DNA from: Holothuria scabra
Taxonomy: Eukaryota; Echinodermata; Holothuroidea; Aspidochirotida; Holothuriidae
Assembly: GCA_037179385.1 (NCBI GenBank)
Contig: CM074184.1
Coordinates: 14,030,001-14,094,000 of the forward strand
DNA length: 64,000 nucleotides
Reading direction: 5' to 3'
The notes beneath the pieces were generated by a model. That model was not told the DNA's origin. It saw only the letters and a list, made by a program, of their open reading frames with translations, and made no database searches. Position 1 is the first letter of the stretch; each line of letters begins with the position of its first letter. Both the position numbers and the translations under genes were made by a program. Below, piece by piece: positions 11,797-23,868 of the stretch.

Positions 11797-14589
11797 TACA
11801 AAATTACTAGGCCTAATCATATATCAATGTTATAAGCCAAATTACTGGCATTTTTACTTTTAGGAAATTGGAAACCCCTGTAGGCTTGGTTGGCTAGGTG
11901 TACCAATATCTCAGGTTCATAATGGTGCATTTCTCACTGTCTGATGAGCTGCTTAAATTAAAGTAGATGGATTGTCTTCATTGCTAATAGTATTTTAGAT
12001 ATGATTATCATACATTACTCATGCACAGTGGAAGACTGGAAGTGTCATTCGGCACTTAGATTGTCAGTTCATTGGCATATTTATAGTGGTGTTCCTTGCA
12101 TCATAATGTATTTAGGATGCCAAACAGCGTGACACGCTGTATGCATGGGCATTGGATGACATTGGTGACTACTATGTCACACAATGAAAACGTGACAGGC
12201 AAAATGTGTAGCAACCAAATGCAAAAATAAGTGTGCCAACAGGTGATGTTGGTGGAACATCATTACAGAAAACCCACACAACTGAAAATTGCATTTTCAG
12301 GGTGTTAAGGCTTTATATGCAGTCACTATATCCTTGCAGCATCTTCAAAACAACAACTAGAATTTTTAGTGTCTCCTTAGGATCTTAAAGATACATTAAG
12401 GAATTACATCTGAATTTTTACTTATATATATCTTACAGAAGACCTAAAATACAGTACATTTGAACTACCCATGCAGCCAAGTAACTTGTTAATCCCATAT
12501 GGTACTGTACTGCCCACTGAAATTGAAAAAAGGATGGCTTCATTAGGGGGTGAAGAATCCTGATTCTGCCATTCTGGTGGGGAGTGTGGAAGGGCCCTGT
12601 ACTGAATCCTATCATTTAACTCTTTGTATTAATCTCTTTTCAGATTTAATGAGGAGCAATTTGTCTTTTAACTGAGAGTCTTGACATCAAGAATGCTATA
12701 TCATGGTATGGAGGTATGTTACATTCAAAATTCTCAGGTTTTCACTTGACTTCCAATTTCTTCTGTAAAATCCTACTTCATCATGAATTTAAGTCTCATC
12801 TGACTTTTGTTTTACACATCAGTTATTGGCCAAATGGCTTTACTAAAATTATTGGGATAGATTGCCAAAAGAATTCTGCCATCATTACCAAGTATGCAAG
12901 AATTAAATCTGAGAAATCCTAGTTTTGGTTTACATTTGGTTTGCAGAATTTTACTTTTCTCCTCATTGATTGAAAATTTTTAGACTACTTTTCAGCTGGA
13001 TCAACTTGTAAGCAATATTAATTTTAGAGTGGAAATGAAATTCATACTGTATTCTTCTTTGAATGTTAAGAATTGCAATTTTACTTTCATTTCAAAATAA
13101 TTTGTATCCCTCTTCTTTTTCAGGTGTGATAGCAAACAATTATTTGTTTTCAGATAGGGTTGACTTCCAGCTGCCATAACAGTGTGAGGCACCACTGTAA
13201 AAGATTACAGAAGTGTATTCCTATTGCATTTATATAATGCTACGACCTGAGGTAATTCTATCAGTGTGAACTAGTGCAAGATGCAGCAACCAATTTTAAA
13301 TTGATGTTTTTATTTTTTCTGTATCTTGCTTGCTGTATATCAGTACACCTGGAAATCTGTTGAAAAAAGTACCCTTGACACTTTTCGTGCAGAACTCACA
13401 TGCCTCTCTCCCTGCATGTAAGGAATTTTTGTGAGTTCCTTGATCCTCCTGTGAGCATCCCCCATCTGCAATGAAGCCGCATTCTTCTACAGGTTGTAGT
13501 GATATCTTTTTAAGTAATGTTCTGTCCCCAAACTATAAACATGGAAGCATCCCTCAGCAACACTTATTGAGATGAAAATGGTTAGGAAACAGCCAACTGT
13601 GGTGCATGAAGATATTGAGGATGTCTGGTTGCAGATGTGTTCTTTCCCATGCTTTCTGTGAGAAACATCATTTGTGTGGATTTGAAAATGTTGGATGATG
13701 CTGGATTGGTTGATTAGTGTTCACCAATGTTTTACTTTATGGTGGAATCCTATGAGGGTAACTCAGATATAATCAACCTGGTTTTGTGCAGATGATATAA
13801 CATTTTAATAAAAATATGAAGCCTGACAAGAAAAAATGGTCTTAAACCTGTAAGAAAGAGGTATGAAATACTATTTTGAATTTTGTGCTTGCAAACAACA
13901 TGTGTTTTTGTGAACATACTCATCCTATTTGTAATGTTTTTTTTCCAAATTCAGTGGGCATTTACTTTTTGTTCTTATTTTGCCCAATATGAGGTCCTTA
14001 CTTTGTATTGAAGCTGTCATGGGAGCCAATAGATGAGGGAGCAAGAAGAGTAGTGGTTGGATGTGTCCCACACACTTTTCAAAATGGAGTGGATTATCCC
14101 TCTCACTTGCAAAAAATCCTATCTGAATCAGTATGTATTGTATAGCTGATTCAATGTACAGTACTAAAAGTGGTGGAAAAAGCTGTTCATGGATTAAGAT
14201 TGTGGGGAAATGGCTCTCTGATTACACTGCATATCACTAAACCTCCAAATTTGTCCAGTGTCATTTTATGGGAGTTCCAGATCCCTTGTTTCCTATGGTT
14301 TGCTTTTCAAACTTAGTATAGTTTTGGTCAGCCCCCCCCCCCCCTCTTCCATCCCTCTCCACTCTCATCTTACCACTTTTGAGAAGCAGATGATGCTTAG
14401 TGTGTGGAACCTAGTGTGTATGAACTATTGTTACTGGGAAAATTGTCAGTAGCAGCCAACTTTTCTATTGTTGACACAGGCATTCTCTTTATTTTGATTG
14501 ATTTCTCTTGAATAATTATTAACATGTTTTCAGTATTCTCTAAAGTGTTAATTATTTGGAATAATCTGAAGTTCTCATTTGTGTTGATC

Positions 14590-15130
14590 CTGTTATTTAC
14601 ATATGGGTGCTATGGGAACTTGTCATTGACAGCCAAATGGGGCGTTTTTGTAGATATGCTGGTCATTTGGGATCAGTTTTCGTGAATAGTTGTGAACCAC
14701 TGTTGTCTTTTTCCTAAAAGAGTGTCTGTTGAAGTGTTCGTAGTGTTTTCTTCATCGGTTGAACTACCATTGCTATGGAAAATTTACCAAGTTAGTAACT
14801 GAACTGTTATGTGGGCCTCTTCTCTTTGGTTATATCTCCACATTAGTTATCACCATGTATTCCTTTTTCACTCAAGAGTCTGTTTACACGGTTTAAAGTT
14901 TATATTTGGTCTTTAAACTGTGCTTTAAGTACCGTTGCTAGGGAAATTTTCCCCTAGCAACCAAACTTTATTTTGTGAACATAATCACCAGTTATGGTCA
15001 ATTATCATAAAAAGTCATTACCATGAATTCCTTTTACTCCGAAGAGTCTGATTTTACAGTCAGAAGTTTTTGTTTTGTCTTCAATCTGTGCTGTAGCCGC
15101 TGTTGCTAGGGAAATCTTCCTTAGCAACCA
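14590..15130. repeat. Decayed tandem repeat with palindromic cores
   Basis: Roughly 170-bp units each contain a core of the type TTGCTAGGGAAA..TTCC..TAGCAACCAA (best at about 14933-14965 and 15110-15135), with older copies near 14600 and 14770. Each core can form a hairpin. CCTAGCAAC/GTTGCTAGG also resembles an RFX X-box half-site, but this may be chance. Confidence 0.6.
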
Positions 15131-15300
15131 AGTACGAGTTTTTCTTTAGAATACTCGTAAATGTGCAACTTTTGCAAGTGGGAACATGTGAATTATGTTT
15201 TAGGGCATCATTTTTAATGTATCTATGCAATTTTTAAGTACTTCCCTGGGGGGGACTACGGAAGTCAAGAAATAAGCACCTTTTTGAGCTTCGGCCCACC

Positions 15301-16082
15301 GTCTAAAAATAGCTATGCTTCCAAATTAACAAAGCATATAAAAAGGGAAACATAAAATGAGATTATATGAACTTGACCTGTTTTGTCGGTTGTAATACAC
15401 ACTGTGATATTCGCTGTTGCTTTGGCTATGCCTAAGGAGATCTCTACAACTTAACTAACCAAGCTGCACTACTAGGACATGTAAACTGATAATAAACCAA
15501 CAAAGATGGTTGCTGATAGGATTCGATGAAGTCCCCATATGATACTGTATGTGTATGTATGATGCATAAACCCTCTGGAAATGTTTTTATGTTCTTGTAA
15601 ATTTCTTAAAGACACTCACACAGTTGCAGTTTGTTTGGCTTTCTATAACTTGAGCTGAATTATTTTGTTTTAGGGGGATGGGGTGAAAAGATGACGCTTT
15701 TGGTAAATTTATAAAAAACGCAATTTAGCCCACAAATGCAATTGCGCCACTAAAAAACATGATCGCACATTCTTCAAATCCCTACATTTCACCTGACCTG
15801 AGACAGTGATTGCACCTAACCTGAGACATTACAAGCACTCCCAAGCCTGACAATGACTTAAAAGTCACAATGAGCAGATCCTTCATGGGGCAAACACTGA
15901 AACACATACTGTACATGCACTGTGAACTTCATATCATATGTGTATATTTTATGCTCATATCCAACCAGTACAGAAATCAGATGTCTCCATTTGTGTTGGT
16001 GTATTAGCTACACAATTAACTCAACCAAGGACACAACTTCTGTTCAGTGATATAAATGATATAATCTTACTACATTACTCAC
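15301..16082. other. Remainder of PRKDC intron 3, nothing recognised
   Basis: No gene, RNA or clear repeat seen between the long-TIR element and exon 3. Confidence 0.5.
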
Positions 16083-16250
16083 CTGTGTTAAAACTCCAAG
16101 TGCTGGGGATTTCACTTTGGCTGATTTATCCCTTAGATAGAGAGAAGAGCATGTTTCTTTGACTTCCACTGCATGTTGTAAGATATGCTTTTCTCTCTTT
16201 GCTGCAAATGCTCCAACAAGCTTCAGAGCCTGTTCCTTACAACCTGCGAA
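16083..16250 (-). CDS. PRKDC: DNA-PKcs (PRKDC-like), coding exon 3
   Basis: This exon of 168 bases (56 codons, phase 0 at both ends) has its acceptor after AATTTCCAG and a GTGAGT donor. It carries the most diagnostic stretch: VEVKETCSSLY, then a Lys-rich RDKSAKVKSPAL. Human DNA-PKcs has VEIKNTCTSVY and KDRAAKCKIPAL at the same place (from memory), with identical spacing. This is the second to third helical repeat of the N-terminal arm. Confidence 0.92.
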
Positions 16251-16439
16251 CTGGAAATTACACAACAGATTGCCAACATCATCCAATTTTTTGAAGACTT
16301 ACAGGGATTACTTGATAGTACATTGTTTACAAACCTTAAGACTCCAGCATACAGTAGAGGGTGTGTTTGGGGGATAATTAAAGGCAACATAATAGGGAAA
16401 TATGGGGGGATGGGGAGGGTTTAAAATCAATACACTTAC

Positions 16440-16516
16440 CTCCTCCTTGGGAGCCATCTTCCTGAGAAGGCTTAAAAGACCATTCTCTTTGTAAAATAAC
16501 TCTGATGTAGCAAATG
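16440..16516 (-). CDS. PRKDC: DNA-PKcs (PRKDC-like), coding exon 2
   Basis: This 77-base exon sits between an acceptor ending TTTGTACACAG and a donor GTAAGT. With the single base carried over from exon 1 it adds 26 residues, ending in the motif NGLLSLLRKMAPKEE. It corresponds to the part of the human N-terminal HEAT region around FGLLVFVRKS (from memory). It joins exon 3 in phase 0. Confidence 0.85.
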
Positions 16517-17762
16517 CTGTGTACAAACATGAGGAGAGGAAATTATACATTCTGTGATAGCTCTGTTAGCCTCTTAAAGATTTTAACTAAAGACTGACGA
16601 CATATCAGGATTGGGAACTTAACATAAATATAACAATTAACACAGTAACTAAGAAGTACCCTAACCCATCTTTTCAAAATGCTTGTTGAAACCAATTAAA
16701 TGTAGAAATGATGGTCTTCAATGTAAAAATATTATATGAAAATTCTCTGTACAAGCAATTGTCAGAATTTAAACACAAATCAGACCAGGAAAAATTTACA
16801 TCCACACTTTAAAATATTTATTTTTACAATAAAATACATAAAAAGCTTTTATTTATGGTAAGTTCAAACATTACTGCAAAAGGAGCCCTTTTCTTAAATT
16901 AGAAAGTTTAGAAACTAAGATACTGACATTTTTTATTTTTATGAAAATAAAAAGGGGAAGATCTTCCTCTTTCTGGAAGGGAGAGGGGAGGGGGGGGGTG
17001 CAGATCCTACTTGATCTCCTTCCTTCCTGGATGGAAACCCTGCACAGATTTTACTCCTTTAGTTTAGGTTGTCTGCATAAAACACTCACCATAATTTGCT
17101 TCTCAGGAGCTGGAAAAATGATTGGGAGCTGGAAAAATGGTTAAATTATACAGCATGCCATTTGCACCCTAAGATAACATTCAACTCAAGACACACATTT
17201 GTTTGCATACTGCCTTCCCCCATCCCCCTACCCCAGGGAAACAGTACACCAACCAGCATAGACTTACAATTGTATTTTAGGTCAGTGTGCTGGTAAAAAG
17301 ATGATTATAGTTGTTGGTTGTGAAATAGTGATAAATTTGTGGAACCAAGAACATTTTATCGATTTATGACACCAGTGAGCAGCAACTTTTCTCCAAAATA
17401 AGGTATGTGAACTGTGGGCCCTAATAGAGAATAATCCTGTGACTGACAGTATCTAACACTGAATTAATTCATTCTGATGAAAAAGGAGTCCCTTAATAAG
17501 CTTGATCAGTCAAATCGCTACACTTTTGTATTCCAATACGATATTGCACAATCTGTACACGGTTATTGGCTCCCATAGTCCTGTAGGACATGCTAAGTGG
17601 TGGCCCATTTTAGGTTAGTTAGATGTCCCTCAGGGCATTAATTAGCCAATATGAGAACAATTGTGTCAAAAAACACTCAACAAAAATCAAAGACAGAACA
17701 ACTAAAGCAACAACACCATAGCATCACAGAGAAAGAAACAAACTGAACTGTTAAATACCCAC
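16517..17762. other. PRKDC intron 1, nothing recognised
   Basis: AT-rich intron with a short G-run near 16988. No other coding signal. Confidence 0.6.
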
Positions 17763-17910
17763 CAAGTTCAGTTTCCACAAGAGGTCGTAAAAGAATATGA
17801 CCCAAGTCAACAAGAATATTTTGTGCCTCCTCTGCAGCTTGTACCCCAGAAGATGACTTCAACAGCTCATGAAGTTTATCAAGCTTGTCAGATATTTCTG
17901 CCACAGCCAT
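17763..17910 (-). CDS. PRKDC: DNA-PKcs (PRKDC-like), coding exon 1
   Basis: This is the first coding exon of the DNA-dependent protein kinase catalytic subunit, the large nuclear PI3K-like kinase that Ku recruits to DNA ends in non-homologous end joining. It opens with ATG at 17910 (MAVAEISDKLDKL) and runs 49 codons plus one base to a donor GTGGGT at 17762-17757. The six exons splice in frame (phases 1, 0, 0, 1, 0, 1) into about 238 residues of helical N-terminal HEAT-type repeats. The identification rests on exons 3, 5 and 6, which align without gaps to what I recall of the human N-terminus; this exon is the least conserved. The vertebrate protein is about 4,100 residues, so only the first 6% or so is in the window and the kinase domain is outside it. 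An upstream non-coding exon is possible but was not seen. Confidence 0.85.
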
Positions 17911-19126
17911 ACTGATTGATTGAGTTTGGCCACTAGTATCTTACTCTCATGCTTTGGTAATATGTGTTGAGAAGTCCTCTAGTTGATGCATAACAGACCT
18001 GCCAACCTATTTGATTCAAAAATAGGGAAAACTACTGTACATGTTTCAAAGATAAAAAAAAAAAAAACCAGTAGGTTAGTACAAAAACAGGGAGGTTAGT
18101 TACTTGTCTATAATAAAATACTATAATTTCCTGACAATTGGTGCACTGCGAATGTTCCAGTTTATGTTGGTGTAGATGCAAGCACACTGGTTTTAACCCT
18201 GTGTATCAGACTCAGTTTTTCAGTACCCCTTAAATGCTTCACAAACTAGAATATCACTCAACAAAGACTATACCATACATTCTGCTACTGTAACTGGGCA
18301 AACTGTCTGCATCAGTTCTGCATGTGGTCACTTGGTATCAGGCCATATTTTAAAGTCCCCAATACTATAATATGTTGCTTACTGTTGAGCGCATGTATAC
18401 TTTAGCACGTATACTTTATGTTTATACTTCAGCTTTACAGTGTGCACTTATTTACTGTTACCTCCAAACAAGGTTTACAGTATGTTTTGCTCAGTGACAT
18501 CAAAAACATAGGATCTCTTGCAAAATTTAACTTGCATTCTATTGTAAAGACACATTTGTGATTGGTTCAACTGGTTCAAGGCTTACCACCCAACCACAAT
18601 TTGCACCATTGTCAATGCAATATAGTGTATGATAATGCCAGGCAGATTTTTTGTTGAAAAATGAGACAAGCTTCAGGCAAGAAGTCCAAAAGAATGTAGT
18701 AGTAAAATAGTAATGTATTCTTTGGCTCTTTGTACCCCAAAAATGTGATTTTGTAGGAATCTGTATTGATAGAGGCACTTTGGAAGCAGCATTGTAATGA
18801 ATGTTGAATTGTACTTTGTACCATTTACAGTACATTTTTGCTATAAGACTTTGTAGCCTCTTGAGCAATGTGTGTAAAATACACATGTATGCAAGATGTG
18901 GTGGCTGCAAATTTGTGTGCAGGTGTATTGCAGAAATGCTGTGCTTTAACTGTCTGTGCATAGCATAAAATTGAAAAAAAGGTTAAAAACGTATTTATGA
19001 ACACATTGCGCAAGCGCGAAAAGGTCACCAATGTTTACAAGTCGGCCTGCCATGCATTTCGTATCGATGTATCACAAAAACATACATGAGTGTAACCGGA
19101 GATCCAGGGTCACTTGATCTACCGAT
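17911..19126. other. Upstream region of PRKDC
   Basis: Contains a poly-A run near 18055 and the candidate NRF-1/E2F-like site at 19006-19022. The 140-codon minus-strand open frame at 18539-18961 has no recognisable similarity and is probably spurious. Confidence 0.45.
19006..19022 (-). promoter_or_regulatory. Possible NRF-1/E2F-like site upstream of PRKDC
   Basis: On the PRKDC strand the sequence reads TTTTCGCGCTTGCGCAA. It combines an E2F-like TTTTCGCGC with a near match to the NRF-1 palindrome TGCGCATGCGC. It lies about 1.1 kb upstream of the PRKDC start codon in an otherwise AT-rich stretch. Both factors commonly serve promoters of DNA-repair and housekeeping genes. This is a motif match only; no transcription start is known. 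Confidence 0.3.
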
Positions 19127-19296
19127 GTGTTCCCATTACAAACTTTGATCCAGCGCGGTGGATCTGATCTACCCCGAACGGTCGATCAAAATCGGTGGAT
19201 CTTGATCTTGAGTGAGTGTTGCTGATCTGCGTTCCCATTAGTGTTTGATCCACCTCGGTAGATCAAGATCCACCTCCCTGGATCAAATGGGAACAC
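19127..19296. repeat. 170-bp GATC-rich foldback
   Basis: Ends are inverted copies beginning GTGTTCCCATT, followed by TTTGATCCAG and GGTGGATCT blocks in both arms. A third GTTCCCATT lies at 19227-19235. Probably a small MITE-like foldback of unknown family; no target duplication identified. Confidence 0.6.
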
Positions 19297-19658
19297 GGCT
19301 TATATAAGTGAGTGAAAAATGTCTATGAAGGCCAAAGGTGCACATGTTATTGCTCTGACAATAGACTCAATTGATAGTTAGCAGGAAGTGCCCCTGGCAA
19401 CTTGTTGGTGAGGAAGTTACTGTCATTGCAGACTAATTGGGCACTTGTTTGCTCAATACATCAAGAAGAGAGAGCAACTCTGGGACAGGTTAGGTGGAGA
19501 GAGCTGTATTGGTGTTGCATTTGGGTAATGGGTCCTCTTGCACCATGTTTAGTGTATTGACACAAAGTTAGCTGGGCTCAAAAGGAAAACGCCATCTTTA
19601 TGGGTACTGGCAAAGTCATGGTATTCTACGTAGGCCTATACAGGCCCACTGTACCAGG

Positions 19659-20317
19659 TAGGGTGTCCATTCGTCTGGCTTTTGGCCGGACTATCCGGCT
19701 TTTGAGCACACTGTCCTCTCTTCGGGCTCATGAGGCGCCGGATGTTGAAATTCCTCCATTTTGAAAATTCTAATGGAAAACTTCTCAACAATATGCAGTG
19801 CGGACCAGCCCAGGATCTAGATTACACGCAATCTGTTATGTGCATCAGTTACGCCTTTCACAGGTCTGCCGAACAACTTGTAGGTTGTGTATAGTAGTTA
19901 GTACATCTGAAGGCTATGTGTAAACAATAGAAATATGGACTGCAACATGAGCTGAATAATGTAGGAGACCCATACATTCATAATACTCTCAAGCGAAGGA
20001 CATTCACATCTGCTATGCAGGTTACCCTGCAACAGGTCCACACTACACACAATACATACATACTGTGATGATTGATGCAAGAATTCATTGGGCCTGCAGA
20101 GTGTGTACGTAAGCACCAAATTTTCAGAGTTCAACATCCCATTTTCAGGTCTGTGATATAGCTTAGAAAACTGGGAAGAGCCATTTAGGACCATCTGGGG
20201 GTTTGTAAAGGCCCAAAATTTTCTAGTATGCTACACATCAACCAATAGCGGCGTTCCACTTCAGATAGTAGAAAGATGGTTGTCCTCCTTTTCTGTCATG
20301 GAGGAATGGACACCCTA
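19659..20317. mobile_element. hAT-like MITE, TAGGGTGTCCATTC termini
   Basis: Perfect 14-bp inverted ends (TAGGGTGTCCATTC) with weaker similarity inward. The TAGGG start is typical of hAT elements. The flanking 8-mers (GTACCAGG and GGTGTAGG) are not identical, so the duplication is absent or decayed. No transposase. Confidence 0.65.
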
Positions 20318-20401
20318 GGTGTAGGTACTAGGCTAGGCAATTTTTCTAAACATGTTTTTACTGAAACTAAGCAACTGAAATTTTTCATGATCAATCCAAA
20401 T

Positions 20402-21740
20402 TAGTGTTTGCACGGGTACTAAAAATTAGGACCCGGGTACCCGATCGCCATACCCGTCGGGTACCCGGGTTACCCGATGTTACAGTGACTAAAAGATATG
20501 AGCATTTTGTAAGGCCTATTCCATAAGACATGCATGGCAACATTAACATCTGTACTATTGGATAGGTATAGCGATCACATTCCCAAGTTAAAAATATTTG
20601 ATTTGTTAGGTTTAATCGCCTCGTTTTGTTTTAGATCAAAATGACAAGTTAAAAAAAAACGTAACAGAAAACAGTCAAATAAGAAAATTACACTTCCTAA
20701 GGCCTGTGTCAATTTGATACTGAATTTTGGGATGCTTTCCTATTCAAAAAGCCAGCATACTAAGAGCTCCAAGCTTTTCCTTTCAAAACACTGATTTAAA
20801 AATATCAACTAATCAGAGCCCTGTTTAATGCTATTCTCTTGCACGTCAAAAATTACTGATTGTAACCAAATGATGTTATGTTTGTGAACTTCCCTCACAC
20901 TACTTTGCAATGTGCATTGGAGTTAGCACTAATGGGGTAGGTACATTCGTACATAGCTAGCCCGTGTTGATATCCAGGCACGGTAACATAGCTTTCACAC
21001 ACTGAAACTTCGTAGTCTGTTCGAGCACCATTTGGGGGCAAAATAACGTAATAATGTAATGGCCTGTTTGAAAAAAATTTTGGTGAATGTTTGCAGCTCA
21101 CTGTTATTACACTGATGTTGTCTTACTTTACAGATAGCGGCAAAGTGTTGATTTGCGTAAAACTGACACCTTTAACCACTAAGAAACATTTGAGGATTAT
21201 ATATACTCGAGGTGGCATACCGTATTATAAGATCGTATATACATGCAAGGCTCAGTTTACCTAGCATGCTGAACATTACGGCACTGTCTTTGCCAGCTGG
21301 GGGGGGGGGGGGTAATAAAGTATGTCTTGCTATGTCTGTGTGAAACAGTAAGATGTGATTTTGAATCGGCGGTCAGATAGCTTGCTTGCGTGTAAGTTTA
21401 TTTAGCGATATACATGTGATGTGTGAGAAATAACTCACTATGTGACTATAGCGCAATCGGGCTGCATGCCAATAAAAATTTCAACTTCAGAGATGAAGTA
21501 CAGACAACTTTAAAACTTAGCTACCTGTACACATAATTTCTCGGGGCTCTCTTCATTCTCAGTCTCGGAGAATGTTTACCAAATTGGCAAAATATTTTAG
21601 TCTATATTACCGTGGGCAATGGCGTAAATGGGGTGATCCCTTTGCATGCATCTCTTTTTTAAGATTCGGGTAGTAACGTTAGATTTGGAACCGGGTAATA
21701 CAATGGCGGGCGGGTATCCAGGTTACCCGTGCAAACACTA
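20402..21740. mobile_element. hAT-like non-autonomous element, copy 1 (1.34 kb)
   Basis: Inverted ends begin TAGTGTTTGCACGGGTA, followed by subterminal GGGTACCC-type palindromes. It is the reverse-oriented relative of 52698-53978. Flanking 8-mers do not match. It carries a G-run (about 21299-21312) not matched in the other copy. Small ORFs inside show no transposase. Confidence 0.8.
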
Positions 21741-22110
21741 GGCCTATCCCTTAGGCCTTGGCCAAACGCTAGGCCTAAATTATCCTGGCTTAACGAACTT
21801 AGGCTAACAAACATAAGCCTAGTTCTAATCTAGGCTAGCCGTACGTATCCTTCTAAGAATCTGGCATGGTATACTGTAGGACTACGTTACAGGTTAGGGC
21901 CTAGCCTAGGCTAGCCCATTATTAGGCTAAGGTTAGGCCCTGTTACTGTTAGGCCTAGGCCAACTTTGACTCTTGAAAAAAGTTTATTTACCAAGGCTGA
22001 CAGGATTTTGACTTCGAGCTCAGATTAATGGGGTCAATTTGATGCTTTTTGAACTGTCAACAGTGTTCAGTGTCGCAATTTCGAAACGCAAATGACAGGT
22101 AGGCCTAGGC
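21741..22110. repeat. TAGGCCTA-rich patch
   Basis: Dense, irregular occurrences of TAGGCCTA, CTAGGCTAG and AGGCCTAGGC palindromes. A similar patch lies at about 48590-48740. Confidence 0.6.
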
Positions 22111-22317
22111 CTTGCAGTTCACCTTTCAGACTACAGAGTTGTGAATTCTTCTGCAGGCCTAGCCCTTAATCAATTCACCAACCACATTCAAATAACCCAC
22201 CGCCATGATGTCTTCGAATGTGCGATCAATATTACAATTTATTATGCATTGCATGTGGATATGTTGGGTTGTCGCACGGTTGATCTTGCAGCAAGCACGG
22301 ACATGACCAGTCTGAAG

Positions 22318-23400
22318 CAGGCACAGGATTCAGCCTCACATTCAGCCCCACATTCAGCCTCACATTCTGAAGCTAGCACAGGATTCGGCCTCACATTCGC
22401 CCAGCACAGGATTCACCTCACACTCAATTAACGTTAGCACAGGATTCAGCCTCACATTCTGAAGCTAGCACAGGATTCGGCACCACATTCGCCAACACAA
22501 CACTCGGCATTTCATTTACACATAGCACAATATTCAAAATTATAATTCACTTGCCTAGCACAGGATTCGGCTTGTAATACCCAGCACAGGACTCGGCCTC
22601 ACATTCTGAAGCTAGCACAGGATTCGGCACCACATTCGCCCAGCACAGGATTCGGCCTCACATTCGCCCAGCACAGGATTCACCTCACACTCAATTAACG
22701 TTAGCACATGATTCAGCCTCACATTCTGAAGCTAGCACAGGATTCGGCACCACATTCGCCCAGCACAGGATTCGGCCCCACATTCGCCCAGCACAGGATT
22801 CACCTCACTCTCAATTAACGTTGGCACAGGATTCAGCCTCACATTCTGAAGCTAGCACAGGATTCGGCACCACATTCGCCAACACAACACTAGGCATTTC
22901 ATTTACACATAGCACAATATTCAAAATTATAATTCACTTGTCTAGCACAGGATTCGGCTTGTAATACCCAGCACAGGATTCGGCCTCACATTCTGAAGCT
23001 AGCACAGGATTCGGCACCACATTCGCCCAGCACAGGATTCGGCCTCACATTCGCCCAGCACAGGATTCACCTCACACTCAATTAACGTTAGCACATGATT
23101 CAGCCTCACATTCTGAAGCTAGCACAGGATTCGGCCCCACATTCGCCCAGCACAGGATTCACCTCACTCTCAATTAACGTTGGCACAGGATTCAGCCTCA
23201 CATTCTGAAGTTAGCGAAGGATTCGGCACCACATTCGCCAACACAACACTAGGCATTTCATTTACACAAGCACAATATTCAAAATTATAATTCACTTGCC
23301 TAGCACAGGATTCGGCTTGTAATACCCAGCACAGGATTCGGCCTCACATTCTGAAGCTAACACAGGATTCGGCACCACATTCGCCTAGAACATTACATTC
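22318..23400. repeat. Minisatellite with ~360-390 bp higher-order unit
   Basis: Short units of the type AGCACAGGATTCGGCCTCAC alternate with variants ending CACATTCGCC, CTCAATTAACGTT and CTGAAGCT. A marker block starting AACACAACACT recurs at about 22494, 22881 and 23240, giving higher-order periods of about 387 and 359 bp. The plus-strand open frame at 22141-22431 runs into the array and is probably a by-product of it. Confidence 0.92.
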
Positions 23401-23415
23401 ACACACAGCACATGG

Positions 23416-23868
23416 TTGGGCTTATGTCACCCAGCACAGGATTGGAGCTGTACTCTCACAGACTCGCAGAGAACTATCACATTTTTTCCAAATACCATAG
23501 TGTGTACAGCCTGTCCGTTACTTTGGACTTGGTTAACTGTTGTTCTACACCGAACATGGAAGTACAACCTCCGAGGTAAAACTTCCATGCACAGTAGAAA
23601 CGATACACCTGTACCTTTACTGTGTTTACATGTTGTCAACCGTTTTAAATCTAATGTTAATCCTAACTATTACTCTTTCGAATATACGGAAGCCGAGAAC
23701 AATCCGGTAGGGAGAAAATTGATTTCTGTGCCCCATTCCAACAGATTAAGGGACAAAGACACCAATAACAGAAGAAGACCCCCAGTTTTTGTTATACCGT
23801 GTAAAGTGTTGAATTTCCTTAAAATGAATGGAAGAGTCTCAATGCTAATAGAAAACAGGGCCTTCTAG
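23416..23868 (+). CDS. Unrecognised 150-codon open frame
   Basis: Open frame directly after the minisatellite, starting TTG; no ATG near its start. Its first ten codons are still repeat sequence. The later part (NPNYYSFEYTEAENNPVGRK, then RDKDTNNRRRPPVFVIPCKV) is less repeat-like and could be a protein fragment, but no family was recognised. Splice sites were not evident. It may be a fortuitous frame or a decayed transposon gene. Confidence 0.2.
   Translation: MGLCHPAQDWSCTLTDSQRTITFFPNTIVCTACPLLWTWLTVVLHRTWKYNLRGKTSMHSRNDTPVPLLCLHVVNRFKSNVNPNYYSFEYTEAENNPVGRKLISVPHSNRLRDKDTNNRRRPPVFVIPCKVLNFLKMNGRVSMLIENRAF

Larger units (their letters stand above)
10853..15300. mobile_element. 4.4-kb element with ~150-bp terminal inverted repeats
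   Basis: The left end begins GGTGGGCCGAAGC and the right end is its complement. Homology between the inverted ends extends inward about 140-150 bp (to about 10990 and 15160), with shared blocks GGGAAGTACTT and ACATGTTCCCAC. The element encloses an ORF (11389-11796), a 40-nt foldback (11264-11397) and a decayed tandem repeat (about 14590-15130). The immediate flanks give no clear duplication, though AAAATAG occurs near both ends. The superfamily is not recognised. It lies in PRKDC intron 3. Confidence 0.65.

Noticed and set aside
18539..18961. 140-codon open frame on the minus strand upstream of PRKDC
   Set aside because: No recognisable domain, no splice context and ordinary AT-rich composition; consistent with a chance frame.
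22141..22431. 96-codon frame entering the minisatellite
   Set aside because: Its second half is only the translated repeat.
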